Shown here: positions 1 to 12,281 of the stretch, in pieces
How the letters are laid out: the number at the start of each line of letters is the position of its first letter
How positions within the stretch are numbered: position 1 is the stretch's first letter
DNA from: Trema orientale
Lineage: Eukaryota; Streptophyta; Magnoliopsida; Rosales; Cannabaceae
Reading direction: 5' to 3'
Length of the DNA: 64,000 nucleotides
NCBI GenBank assembly: GCA_002914845.1
Contig: JXTC01000252.1
Span: 259,228-323,227, forward strand
Notes under the pieces: generated by a model
Database searches by the model: none
What the model was told of the DNA's origin: nothing
Seen by the model: the letters and a program-made list of their open reading frames with translations, nothing else
Made by a program: the position numbers and the translations under genes

Positions 1-215
1 GAAAGAATGGAGAAATACTGACCTAAAAAGCATAAAATGGCAAAATGGCAGTTTGGGAATGAGCATTTTTTCTCTCTCCAAAAGTAACTAAAAAAGGCAT
101 TTTTTTGAACTATAAATGTCATTTTGAAAAAATGAACTAAAAAAGTCAGTTTGACCCAAATTTGAACTACCAAAGTCAATTTCCCTTTCATTTATGAGAA
201 ATGGACCTGACTATA

Positions 216-651
216 AATAATTTAGGAATAATATCACTTTTATACATTGTATTTTGATATTTTATTCATTTTGTACTTTGTATTTTGGTTATTATCAACA
301 TTGACCTTTAGATTTAATATTTGTTATAAATTTATACCCTGATACCAATTTAGAATAGTTAATTTACTAAGATAATTTAACAGACTTATTCTTAGATCAG
401 TTTTTATATGGTTTATTTTCAATTTTTTAAATGACATATTGATAAATTAACTGTTCTAAATTGGTGTTAATGTACAAATTTGTAACAGATTTCAAATCTA
501 AAAGTCAGTGTTGACAATAACCAAAATACAAGGAAATTTGTAACAGATTTCAAATCTAAATGTCAGTGTTGATAATAACCAAAATACAAGATACAATTTG
601 AGCAAAGTGTCAAAATACAAGATATAAAAATAATATTATCCCAATAATTTA
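216..651. mobile_element. MULE-type MITE with 9 bp target-site duplication
   Basis: The element body is 225-642. Its ends are inverted: the left end begins GGAATAATATCAC and the right end reads GATAATATTATCCC. Both sides carry the same 9 bp AATAATTTA (216-224 and 643-651), the duplication length typical of Mutator-like elements. The arms also contain inverted copies of the TTGTATTTTG / CAAAATACAAG block. The right arm holds an internal direct duplication of about 59 bp (from about 475 and about 534). No coding capacity is visible. The family assignment is inferred from TSD length only. Confidence 0.7.
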
Positions 652-1090
652 GGACTAAAATAATTTTTTCTAAGAATACCTTTGTAAACTTTCACAATAT
701 AGTCAAAGTTTTGTGACTGTAAATAACTTATCTTTTCAAGACTAAAATATCGTAACTACTAATCACTAATATTGAGACCGTCCTAAAAAAAGTCATTTAA
801 AAAAAAAATGCTCCTATAAAAATCGTATTACCCAAATCATACTTCTTTTTTTTTAAAAAAAAAAAAAAAATCAAGTCGATTTCGCTTCATTCGTAGAAAG
901 AGAGACGTGATCCTGGAACGACAGGACTTCAATTGGCACAATTTATCATCTAAGTCTTGTCTTGTATATCGTTAGCATACTTGTAATGAACTGTATTGGG
1001 GTTATTGGGCCACGATGTCATGGACTCATGAGTGAACCTTAAGGGCCTGTCTTAGATACTTTGAGGGATGGCACTCGGTCTTTTTATATT
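652..1090. other. AT-rich spacer without recognised features
   Basis: AT-rich DNA with poly-A and poly-T runs. I see no reading frame, RNA gene or clear repeat boundary here. Confidence 0.4.
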
Positions 1091-1558
1091 AAATTTCTGG
1101 AGAAAATGACATGGATTGGATTAACTTAAGGCCAAAATGATTTTTTTTTGTGTGTATTTTTTAAAAAATAACATTTTTAATAGTGTCAAGAAGGTCTTGA
1201 CCATGAGAAAATAAAGAATAAATTAGGTGAATACTACTTTTTTTTCTTCATTAATTAAATCTAACACCATACCACTTTTTTAAATAAATTTTTGATAAAT
1301 TCTTGACGAATTCTTGACGATCTTGACGGATTCTTGATATCAGTGGTAATCTTGACAGATTCTTGATGAATTCTTAACAGATTCTTGACAGATTCTTGAC
1401 TAATTCTCTCCCAAAAGTAGTAGAATCTAATAATAATGGTAAATTTAGTTAAACATTTGAAAAAAGTGGTAATTATCTACTTGACCCGAAAATAAAATGC
1501 ACAAAAAATTCATTGTGGCCCAAGTTAGTCCCACCCATGCCCTTTTCTCAAATTTCTG
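1091..1558. mobile_element. MULE-type MITE carrying a 12-mer minisatellite
   Basis: The body is 1100-1549. The left end GAGAAAATGACATGG and the right end CCATGCCCTTTTCTC are inverted repeats, and similarity continues about 50 bp inward through TAACTTAAGGCC / GGCCCAAGTTAGT. The flanks are AAATTTCTG on both sides (1091-1099 and 1550-1558), a perfect 9 bp target duplication. The interior at 1291-1406 is a degenerate tandem array of a TTCTTGAC-based unit of about 12 bp. A relative lies at about 59478-59725. Non-coding; the MULE assignment rests on the 9 bp TSD. Confidence 0.72.
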
Positions 1559-3105
1559 GCACAAGGCATAAATTGTCGAGTACGCGAATGCCCAGTGAAA
1601 AGAGTCGTAATGATTTATGCTTGGTTAGCGTACTTACAAACGTGATCTGAGTCATCTAATACTTACTCTCACCTAACCCTTTTTTTATATATAAAATATT
1701 TTTAAATAAAACAAAAAAATTTTACTACTTCATTTTTGTCCTAGTGCTTAAGATATTTTTGTTAAAAAATCTTATGTGAGTAACGCGTGCTCTTTTTTAT
1801 TTGTTTTTATAATTTAGTGACTATAGAAACGAAAATAGAACATTTTAATAGATAAATACTAAGATATAAATTTTTTAAAGTTTGGAGGCCATATAAAATT
1901 TAATTAATAATAATTCCGGGACTAAAATTGGAACTTTTTCTGTCCATTTGTAATATAAGATTGACGAAATGACCAAATTAGACACTTTCATAGATCATGC
2001 GTCTTAAATGAGCGATTTTAAAAGTCATGAGTTAAAATGGGATTAGGTCTAAAATTCAATGGCTAAAAATAAATTTTGTCTAATTTATTTTAAAATTTTC
2101 TATGATAATCCTGAAATAAAAAATAAGTAATCAGATTTTCGACTCATCGATAAAATAGTCCACTGTATACTTCCCTTCCTTCGTAACTTTGTGCGCTTTG
2201 CTGTAGTTCCTAGTTCCAATAAAAGATTTCATTGCCACAGCTGAAAAAAATAAATAAATAAAATCCGATCTTTTGCATTAAAAAAAAAAAAAGAAAAAAG
2301 GAAGAGATGTTTCTCCCTTTCTAGGCCGAAAAATCAAACAAATACCCTCAACTCAAAAGTTATAACTAAATACCTTAAACAGAAAACCTTTGAAAATAAG
2401 TACCATGAAAGTGCCTTCATCAAAACTTTTCTTTCTTTTTTTTCAATAAATAAATGTATGTTTGTTAGTTAAGAGATTTTTAAATGTATTTTAGGATAAA
2501 TGACTTTATTAATTTTGTAATAAAAGGAAAGTTTCATTTTTATTTTTAAACTTTAAATTTAGTTATACTAGTCCTTAAACTATTAAAATGTTTCATTTTA
2601 GTTATTTTTGCTATATACTTCTTAACAAAATGAGCACATGAAATGCATTTGTCATTTTGTAGTATTGATGTCAAAAATATATTACATTTTGGACAGTTTA
2701 AAATTGCATTCTTTTCCAATGTACAACTAATTTTTGTTCAACCAATCATTTTTAAACATATTCAATTCATGTTTTATTATCTTTATAATACTGGATCATA
2801 CTTTTGGATATGAGATAAGTACAACATACGAACATAATGTTCATTCTGTTAAGAATAAAACGAAACATATACAAAAGGACTAAAATATAACTCTTTAATC
2901 AGTTTAAGAACTAAATATAACAAATTTTAAAATTTAAGGACCAAAAATATAAAATTTAAAGTTTTAGCACCAAATTTCAATGTTACTCAATATTTATGGA
3001 ATAACAGAGTCATTTATTCTTTCAAAAAATAAATTTTACAGTCGTTGACAGAAAATCGTCCTTAAATAGTACAAATTTATTATTATTATTTTTTCCCACT
3101 CTCAA
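1559..3105. other. AT-rich intergenic DNA
   Basis: I found no gene. The stretch is AT-rich with homopolymer runs. Several segments resemble the inverted-arm sequence of the short elements elsewhere in the window (for example the 'AAACTTTAAATTTAG' and 'CTAAATTTAAAG'-like blocks around 2540-2960), but I could not fix element ends. Confidence 0.35.
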
Positions 3106-3696
3106 TGGTCATGTTTGGTACACTGTATAAGGACTCTGTGTTGTATTAATTAAACTTAATACTGTGTTTGGTTGTGCTTTTGTATTGTATTATTTAATAC
3201 GACATCAAAATTTAATACGATACGGAGAGTATTATCTAATACAGAATAAAATGTCTGTATTACACTGTATTACATAATTTTAACTTTAATGTAGTATTAT
3301 GTAATACTCACTCTCCTCTCTTTTTCTGTTCTTAATTTCTCTCTCACGTCATTTTATTCTTTTTAAAAGTGGTATTTTTCTAAATAAACTTTTAAAAATG
3401 GTATCTTCTAAATATATATGTCTAAAAAGTGGTTTTTTCGTAAATAATTTTTTGAAAAGTAGTAATTTTACAAGGGGTATCTTTCTAAATATTTTTTGAA
3501 AATGGTACTTTTCTAAGTAAATTTTTGAAAATGGTATTTTTCAAAATTAACTTTTTAATACAACATCTTAATACAAATGCAAAACCAAACATAGTACTGT
3601 AATAGAATAATACAATACAATACAATACAATACAATATAATACAATACATCACAATACAATACAATACAATACAATACAACGTGCCAAACATGCCC
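3106..3696. mobile_element. hAT-like MITE with (AATAC)n core
   Basis: The ends are inverted: GGTCATGTTTGGTAC at the left, GTGCCAAACATGCCC at the right. The 'GGCATGTTTGG' type of terminus is common in plant hAT-derived MITEs. The interior is built of TGTATT/AATACA units, ending in a clear (AATAC)n tract at about 3608-3680. A target duplication is not clear, so the superfamily is inferred from the termini alone. Non-coding. Confidence 0.55.
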
Positions 3697-6600
3697 AATA
3701 TCTATTAATGTACTCGATGTATTTTCTTATATACCAGTTTTACTACTGTAATGTATCATTTTTAGAGTTAGATATACTAAATTTATTAACAAATCTACTA
3801 CGACTAAAAAAATGTATAACTAATTTAAATACTCAATTTGTAAAATACATATTATTTTTCATGAAAACTTGATTAGATTTACCACGATTAAAAGGAAATT
3901 TAACAAATATCAAGATTAGAGCATGGTATATATGAAAATTTACTAAATAAACAACTTGATATAATAAGAGATAAAACGAATGTGCTACTTAACGGTGACT
4001 TCTCATTAATAGCCGCTAAAGGATAATTAAAAAGAAAAGTAAAAAATGAAACTAAAACATTGTCATTAAGCTATAAATTAATAATTATGGCCATTTACTA
4101 ATACAAATTTAAGAAAATGGACATACACGATAAATTCTTATATATATATATATATATAGTTTCCAATTGGAATAAAAAATTACATGATTTTGTGAAATGC
4201 CACCAGGCTAGTATAATAAGGCCTCTAGGCCCACTGTCAATGTTAGCTTATAATTATTAACTTATTAGATTGTAAACTATACTAATAGTTATAGTAATGC
4301 ATATTTCTCATCATTGTAAGGGTGTGCATTGTTCCAAGTGCACACATGTGAAAGTCGTTGGATCAAATTGGATTAAAATAAGAAGAGGGAAAAGAATATA
4401 AAATAAATAAATGAAAACATTAAGACCCCATTTGACAATATTTCATATAGTTCTCTCGACACTAGACTAGATGCATAAAAAAAAAAAGGTTCTTGGCAGA
4501 TTTCGATTGCTCCAACTAATAAGTGATTGTTGTTAATTAATTTGGGGATTCTCGGAAGACTTTCTAATCAAAGCACGTGGATGCTACAAAGCTATGATTC
4601 CCACCAACACATTGTGATGTTGTTCTTTTTCCATGTTAATAAAAGCTTGCACTTTCCATCTGTGGAGTCGCGTAGGATTCCAAAATATGCCACCAATCTT
4701 CGTCAACTCAAGGATCTCTACTCCTCCACACAAGTTGTTTCAATTATTGAGCCTTTTTTTTTTAATTTCTTTAAATAAAAGAATTTTTTATTCCTTTTTT
4801 TTGACGATTTTTTTTTATTCCTTCACTTACTATCTAAAGTCTAAACCCACTTTCTTTTTGTTAATAAAAGGAAAAAAAAAAGCACTAATATTTTTTCCCT
4901 TGCGTTTCTAAGTTTTCAATACTTAAATGTCTCTTTTCGTATGTCCTTAACATATGCATGCCATGAATGAAACTAACCCCCTTAACTTTATAACCAATGC
5001 TCATAAATATATATATATTTATTTAAGTTACAAAATATAGTTTTTTAAAAAATGTAGATATTTAAATTGTTTGATTGTAGGTTTAATTGAGATTTTGATC
5101 ATCATACAAAGAATAGTTTAGACATTTTTAGATAAACATTTGAAAAGTCAACATAAATTCTTCAGAATGAATAATTTTAACCCGGCTTCATAAACTGAGA
5201 GGAATGAGATACATAATGTAATTTGATACATAAGATCGAAATTGATACTTTGCTGAAACACAATAGATTTTTTTTTTTTTTTTTTAAATGAAGTTATGCT
5301 TTTTCAGTTCGTCCATTTACTTCAAGCAAACATTGAAATCAAATTGATGAAATTTAAAAAATACAAAAAGTGACAGAGTTTGCTTACTTTACCTTATATT
5401 AGTTATACTATCTTCAACTGCTTTCCAAATTTGATGATCAAACAACATCCTAGAATTTTACATAATGGCCATAAATCATGTTTCGCTCCACCTTTTAAGG
5501 CCAAAAGAAGTATTAATAAGATTATTTAAGAAAGAAAATTGTAAACATTATTAGTGCCAATGATCATCACATAAACTTGATAAAGTTAAATAATAGAACA
5601 TATATATGATAGCCATTACAATTACTATAGGGTCTTGTACTATTTTGAGTATGTGCTTTTTATACTAATTTTTATAGCCGAAGATTATTAAATTAAAGAA
5701 AAAGGGCCGGCCTACATCAAACATTAGATAAAATAACTATATTATGACAAAAAGATGGGTGATGAGACAGTCTCCCGCATTTTCCTCGTACTTATGTGGA
5801 ACAGGAAACTACTTGGTAAGTTCGTATCTCACTCTCACCTGAACAAAGTTGTATAGGTAAGGTGATATCTGAGGCAAATGTATTAGATAAAAGTGCTGCC
5901 ACTTTCATTTCTACTTCTCCACTTTAATGTTAGATAGGCTATAACCCTTTCCACTTTTCATTTTTCTTATTCTATTTAATAAAAAGATAATTCATAAAAA
6001 AAATTATAATAAAGATTCAGTGCCCAGAAAAGTGTTTCTCCTAATTAGACTGCACTTTAAACTGTCAGTTCTTGTCTCATATTATGAAAAATTCATTCTT
6101 ATATATTAAGCTAATAGTTTAGCCCAAATATCATATACTATAACATTATGATATAGGCTCAGTGATAGGTATTAGCTACAAAAGAAATCTCTTACACATT
6201 ACAACAAAAATATACAGATCAAACGATGAGGACATCTAAACAAACTTTTGTTTAAGGTGCTAATTAACAGGCTCAGTTACACCAAACACCAACACGTATT
6301 CACTTTGCATATTCATTTTGGCTCCAAAATTCATTCGCATATGGGATTTGGGGTCCATATTCATGAAATCAGGAACCAAACAAGAAAGAAAGAAAGGCAC
6401 AAAGTATCGTATTCATGCTTGATATGGGTATCCAAAAAAAAAAAAAGAAGGGTGTAATGAGGTAAGCATGTACATGATGTTAAAAGAAAACCGTGTCGTC
6501 AGCATTATGCCTTTAACGACTAATGGACCAATGAGCCATTATTGGTGATGTGAGACAAAAGTAATAATAGAAGAAAAGCACTACACGGCTATTTGCTTCT

Positions 6601-7723
6601 TTGACATTTCTTTTCATTAATTTTCATTTTTTTATTTTTTCTTTTCACTTGAACCCAAAGAGAAGTGCACAGATCAATGCGCACCACAAAGCACTCCCCA
6701 GACATAAATAAATAAATAAATAAATAAGTGCACTTTTCAAATGTGGGAGAGATTTTTATGGGTTTGAGAGGCAGTGATGGAAGAGTGATAGGCACACCCA
6801 CCATTAAAGGAGTACATAGATTGGTGGACAAAAAATTTCTTCTTTAGAAAGCTTTTGAGTTTAGACTTTAATAGGAGGATTAATTCACTAGGACGCTGCT
6901 GCAAGTGCACCCACAGTTTCAAACTACGTTTTAATAAAGGTAGGAAACACTTAGCAATAATACAAATTATGATAAAGTGTCCAATAATGTGTGTAAAAGG
7001 ACTGAGGACTATCCTATTATTTATCTTATTCTTATATTTGATGACAATATGGGACTAAGACAAATAATCCAAACTCTAAAGATAGATCGATGGAAATGGG
7101 ATAACGAATCTCCTTCAAAAAAGTGAGACTAATTCTAATTCTAAGCACCAAAATGGGATATGAAATGGTGTCTAATAAAAGTGTTTACAACATAACGCGT
7201 ACCTACTCATAATAATGTGTGTTATGAAAGTCAAATTATATTAATACCATGTAAAATACAAATTTGATCAAACCATTAAATTTTGATAAATTGAAAATTA
7301 ATCGTTTTTTTTTTATCAATTATTAAGTACAAAATTCTCCTTCTGTTTTCAGAAACAAAATAAAGTGGGTGGGAAGAAAAATATGCAATAATTTTGGGAA
7401 TCTTTAAAGTTCATTCAATTAATTGATATCTTTTCTTCCGATTAGATAGACTGCATTAGATGATGGGATTGAAATCGTGCTTCTTGATCTTATTTTAAGA
7501 GAACACTACCAAATGAATTATGTGGATAATCTACTGATCAGATGTTGACGTGAAAAAAAAAGGGAATTTGTCGATTTCATTTATGACATTCCTAAATTAT
7601 CTGTGTTGCCACTATGTTCATACACCGAAACAATTTTTTAGAAAATCCTCTTACTTGGAAACGGTCATAGCATTCGAGACTGCCGTAATTTTTTAATGTA
7701 TTTGAATTGAAGTTTAGACATAA
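3697..7723. other. Gene-free AT-rich intergenic region
   Basis: About 4 kb with no supportable gene. The open frames near 4527, 6248, 6589 and 6855 are short, of low complexity and show no recognisable motif. There are small simple repeats, including (TA)n at about 4140-4158 and (AAAT)n at about 6703-6727. I see no RNA gene and no clear transposon termini. Confidence 0.4.
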
Positions 7724-8470
7724 GACCCGTTTGGTTTGGTTGCAGTGGTAGNATTGTTTGGTTGGAGCGGTGAAATTAGTAGTTGAATGGACATTTTTTT
7801 ATTTGGTTAACTGTGAAAAAAGAATGGAATTAGCTGTACTCTTAAGCTTAAAATGAAGATTTTAAGTATTTTAAATTATATTTAGCGTTCAATTATTTTA
7901 TTAATTAAATTATTATTTTATTACATTATCTTATATTTAGCATTATTTTATTTTATTAAATTATTTTATTAATTAAATTATTATTTTATTAAATTATTTT
8001 ACATTTAGCATTAAATTATTTTAAAATTATTATTTTATTAAATTATTTTACGTGTAGCATTATTTTATTTTATTTTATTGAATTATTTTACATTTAGTAT
8101 TATTTTATTTTATTTTATTATTTCATTGAATTATTTTATTAATGATTTTTTATTAATTAAATTATTATTTTATTAATTAATTTAAATTTAGAATTAAATT
8201 ATTTTATTAATTAAATTATTATTTTATTAAATTATTTTACATTTAGCATTATTTTACTTTATTTTATTATTTTATTAATTAAATAGTTTAATCAAATGGT
8301 ATTCAATTCCACTTTATTCCATCCAAAATTAGGTGGAATAGAATTCCACTATATTTCTTTCTGATAGAAAAGCTTTTCCTATTTGGACTTTCTAACCAAA
8401 CAATGGAACTAGGTCATTTTGGAATTGTTTTCATTCCATTTCTTTCCATTACCTTCAACCAAACGGGGCC
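7724..8470. mobile_element. hAT-like TIR element with AT-rich tandem core
   Basis: The left end GACCCGTTTGGTTTGG and the right end CAACCAAACGGGGCC are inverted repeats, of the CCGTTTGG type frequent in plant hAT MITEs. The interior (about 7860-8285) is an almost pure ATTATTTTATTAATTAAA-type tandem array, and the right-hand part repeats GGAATAGAATTCCA-like palindromic sequence. One ambiguous base lies at 7752. Non-coding. The target duplication is unclear. Confidence 0.55.
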
Positions 8471-10107
8471 ATAATGTTGTGTTATTCTTGGGCAACACAT
8501 TGTATTATTAAGTATTTCTGACCTAAGAAAGTTTTATTTTATTTTCTTAATTATTTTTGAAGTGTTTTAGCATCTACTTAATTTTTAGCTAAGAATATTA
8601 GTTGATTGAGTTGGTATTTTTTTAGAAAAATACTAAACATCATAGCAAGTAATCTTGACAAAATAACTTGAATGATGTGGCAACGTAGTTGGCAAAAAAT
8701 GAGCGAATCATACACTAAATATTGACAAATAATAAAATATCACGTTATTCAAATTATTTTTTCATAATAATATGTAAAGATGTGTAGCATTACTCAATTT
8801 TTTTGTTTTTTGAGAATGGACTATAAATAGACATAGAACTGACATTTTTGGTACCAACAGTCAATAAAAAAATATGTAGGTCTTGATTTTTTTTTTGAGC
8901 GCCGGTGTACGATTTCGCACTATAATTCGTAAAAGAGGATTGGCCTTAATAAAAATCAATTGTGAATTTGTGAGATAATCATTCTAGTTTGAGTACTTAG
9001 GATTTTATTTGGCGACATATATATATTTTATATATATATATGGGCGCGTCTACAGTAAGGCGTCCCTACGTAGCCGCCTCCTATATATATATATATAATT
9101 TTTAAATTAAATGGATTGTCTTATGTTGTTAAAATGGTGTTTGAGAAATCTTCATAATCCATTTGAGTTTTAAAAACAAAAACAAGAAAAATATAAATAT
9201 AAATATTGCCAAAAAGCCCTAAAGTTTGGAATGAGAATGCATAGGGCCAATTTGTTATTGGAGCTGCTGTGTTGTTTAAGAAAACTTTTATTCTGATTAA
9301 ATTGGAAGCAAATGCTAAAAACTAGAAAACTTTTATTCTGATTAAGTTGGAAGCATACGCTAAAAACTAGACTTTTTAGCTTTTCAAAATCGCTGGAGAA
9401 TCTAAACACTTTCGAAATCTTTTTCCAAGCAATTTATTTTCAAAAGCTGCTTATCATAAAATAGTTTGATAAAAAGTAGGTTTATCATTACTAAATACTA
9501 GTTGCATTTGAAATTAGTTTATAATCAGAATTAGGAGCGGTAAAAGTTATCCGGAACTGTCCCATAAAGTTGTTCCATTATTGTAAGAAAACATCGAAAC
9601 AAAGAGATATTCACCAGATCCTAACATTATTATAATTTATTATACTGTTATTTTTTATTATCAATTTCTTATTAAATTATTTTGCTCTGAAAAAAAAAAA
9701 AAAACATTTATCCTTAAATATTGTAAATACAGGGACAATTTAGTACATTTTAGCATAGTAAATATTATTCCTAATTTTAATAAACATAACGAAATTTTTA
9801 GTAGTTTATAATAAGTAGGACCAATCTTTTTCATTTTCTAGTCTTTGTTTAATATGCAGACTCTACCGTGTTTCGTTATGTGAAATAATCTAAGTAAATC
9901 TAATACGTCAAACAGTAAGACTGAAGATTAGTTATAATATTTTTGTAATTTTGTAGGCCTATCTTACGCTGAAGTAAAGATATGAGGGGAAAAAAAAAAG
10001 AAGAAGAAGAGAAGAAAGAAACATGAATTATAATTGATAAGACAATCAATTTTATATCATATTAAGAAGTGCTTGCAGCATCTGAATTTCTTTTTTTTTT
10101 TTTTTTT
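8471..10107. other. Intergenic DNA upstream of the HSP20-like gene
   Basis: No gene seen. The stretch contains a GC-rich insert of about 40 bp inside a TATATA tract (9042-9080). A short direct duplication lies at about 9280-9375, where the block AAAACTTTTATTCTGATTAA is repeated about 50 bp later. A polypurine run precedes the assembly gap. Confidence 0.4.
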
Positions 10108-10124
10108 NNNNNNNNNNNNNNNNN
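10108..10124. other. Assembly gap (17 N)
   Basis: A run of 17 N following a poly-T tract, in the likely 5' region of the downstream HSP20-like gene. Confidence 0.99.
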
Positions 10125-10504
10125 TCTTCTTCAACCTCAGGCCAAGCCTCAGTCTACCACTCCATGGGTGGTGGTACAGGTACTTGTTCTTTTTTTTTTT
10201 TTTTTCAATCTAATTATTGAAGGACTTCGTAAGTTTTATTTATTTCATTTTCTAGCTCTAGTAGTCTCAGCTTTCTCTTTTCATGGATTTGATGGTTTTG
10301 ATTCCGTGTCTCCCATCTGGCTTTCGAGGGTTTCAGGATATTCTGAGGCTAGGTTTAGATATAGTCTTTCTTTAGCGTTTTCGGAATAATCTCTTTGGTT
10401 TGTTGTTGCCCAAAGAGATTCACTTATACTTCACATATCTTGATTACTGTTATTATGATTATTATTATTTTTTTTTGCCCATATTGATCTCTTTTTGTAA
10501 ATCC

Positions 10505-10540
<36 letters not shown>

Positions 10541-10766
10541 TATATGGGTATTATGTTGAATCTTTCATTTGTTTGGATTTTGATGTGGGTGTGTGAGAAA
10601 TTTGTTATCTGATTGTAAATCTAGGCTTTTGATGGAGGGGAGATATAGTGGGGATTGATTGAATGATGAAGGTGTTTATAAAGTTGTTTACTTGAATTCT
10701 TTTTGGGAATGGCTTTGATAATGATAAACCCACCAGCAACAAAACCCTTCAAGGAGTCCTTTTGAA
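10125..10766 (+). other. Probable leader region of the HSP20-like gene, possibly with a 5'UTR intron
   Basis: The segment between the gap and the start codon has no long coding frame. A CT-rich piece ending GGTGGTACAG at 10179 is followed by GTACTTG, a good donor. A plausible acceptor is CACCAG at 10736, shortly before the ATG. This would make a leader intron of about 557 bp containing a (TA)n tract at about 10510-10537. This is inferred from splice-site appearance only. Confidence 0.3.
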
Positions 10767-12281
10767 ATGGGAGATTCTCGCCTTACAGCCCTGTCAATGG
10801 ACAATCATCACCCATCCACCATCTTATCCATGGATTCCAGCGCCTCCTCCTCGCACGACGATTTGGATTTGGAGATGAATCGCCAAATCGTGCTCTCTCA
10901 TCCCCCTGATATCAATTTACCCCTATCCGTTGAGCGCAGCCCACCTCAGCAGCCGTGGAATTCCGACTCCTGTGACATTTTAGATGTTGGCCTTGCTTCC
11001 CAAGTCTACGAGACTGAAAGTCTGATTACTATTCCCAAGGTTGGCCGGAAGTGTGCCAAGCGAGTGGACAGCATTTGGGGTGCTTGGTTTTTCTTTACCT
11101 TTTACTTCAAGCCCGCACTGAATGAGAAGTCGAAGGCTAAAACTATCTGCGACCACAATGGAGTTTCTGGGTTTGATAAATCAGATCTCAACCATGACGT
11201 TTTTATGGTTCAGCATGACATGGAAAACATGTATATGTGGGTCTTCAAGGAGCGGCCTGAGAATGCATTAGGTAAGATGCAGCTTAGGAGTTACATGAAT
11301 GGACATTCTCGCCAAGGGGAGCGCCCCTTTCCATTTAGTGTCGATAAGGGCTTTGTTCGATCTCACAGGATGCAGCGCAAGCATTATAGAGGTCTATCAA
11401 ACCCTCAGTGTGTGCACGGGATCAAGGTTGTTCCGTCACCCAATCTCACAGGTTTCAGTGAGGAAGAGCAGAAACGGTGGGTGGAACTTACTGGCAGGGA
11501 GTGGAATTTCACAATCCCTCTTGAAGCAAGCGATTTCAGTTCATGGAGAAACCTTCCAAACACAGATTTTGAGCTTGACAGGTTACCTTCTCCTATAAAG
11601 AGCACCCCAAATTCACATTCAAAGAAGCTGCTTAACGGGTCTGGTCTGAATTTGTCTACCCAGCCATCTAATCACGGTAATTCCGATGTGGTGGACCTTT
11701 CACCTGTCAGCAGCAAAAAGAGGAAGGGGTTTTTCCCAAATGGGAACAATGATGATTGTTACCTGGCAATTAACCCTCCATCTAATTGTATTCCAGATGC
11801 GGAAAGTCACCAAAATGGACCACACTGGTTGAATGACTTTAGTGGGGTGATGAAGAATGTTTACGGGCCTGTTACTGGTGCGAAAACAATTTATGAGGAC
11901 GAAGAAAGTTATTTGATTATTATTAGCTTGCCATGTGTCGATCTTCAGAGGGTAAAAGTTTCTTGGAGGAATACTCTCACTCATGGTATCATTAAGGTAT
12001 CCTGTGTGAGTACATCTCGCATGCCATTTATAAAGAGACATGATAAGGTTTTTAGGCTTACTGATCCCTCATCGGAGCACTGCCCTCCAGGAGAGTTTGT
12101 TAGAGAAATCCCACTTTCAACCCGAATTCTTGAGGATGCTAACATAGAAGCTTATTATGACGGGCCAGGATCTGTACTTGAGATTGTGGTTCCAAAACTA
12201 CGTGCAGAGCCAGAAGAGCACGAGATTCGTGTTTGCTTTCGCCCTCACCTTGGAGGCAAAAATGATCTAATGTTTACTTGA
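10767..12281 (+). CDS. HSP20-like chaperone superfamily protein (alpha-crystallin-type C-terminal domain)
   Basis: An intronless frame of 504 codons. The N-terminus (about 1-50) is Ser/His-rich and low-complexity. A conserved-looking block follows, with KCAKRVDSIWGAWFFF at about 92-107. The middle is polar and Ser/Asn-rich, with a basic patch SSKKRKG near 316. The C-terminal part, about 367-490, reads like an HSP20/alpha-crystallin-fold beta-sandwich: GPVTGAKTIYEDEESYL, then alternating strands, ending GSVLEIVVPKL. This arrangement (long plant-specific N-terminal region plus a divergent HSP20 domain) matches uncharacterised plant 'HSP20-like chaperones superfamily' proteins of about 500 aa. 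SLT1-type proteins are an alternative relative. The molecular role is not established; chaperone activity is only implied by the fold. The first ATG of the frame is used, and the coding bias contrasts sharply with the AT-rich flanks. Confidence 0.87.
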   Translation: MGDSRLTALSMDNHHPSTILSMDSSASSSHDDLDLEMNRQIVLSHPPDINLPLSVERSPPQQPWNSDSCDILDVGLASQVYETESLITIPKVGRKCAKRVDSIWGAWFFFTFYFKPALNEKSKAKTICDHNGVSGFDKSDLNHDVFMVQHDMENMYMWVFKERPENALGKMQLRSYMNGHSRQGERPFPFSVDKGFVRSHRMQRKHYRGLSNPQCVHGIKVVPSPNLTGFSEEEQKRWVELTGREWNFTIPLEASDFSSWRNLPNTDFELDRLPSPIKSTPNSHSKKLLNGSGLNLSTQPSNHGNSDVVDLSPVSSKKRKGFFPNGNNDDCYLAINPPSNCIPDAESHQNGPHWLNDFSGVMKNVYGPVTGAKTIYEDEESYLIIISLPCVDLQRVKVSWRNTLTHGIIKVSCVSTSRMPFIKRHDKVFRLTDPSSEHCPPGEFVREIPLSTRILEDANIEAYYDGPGSVLEIVVPKLRAEPEEHEIRVCFRPHLGGKNDLMFT

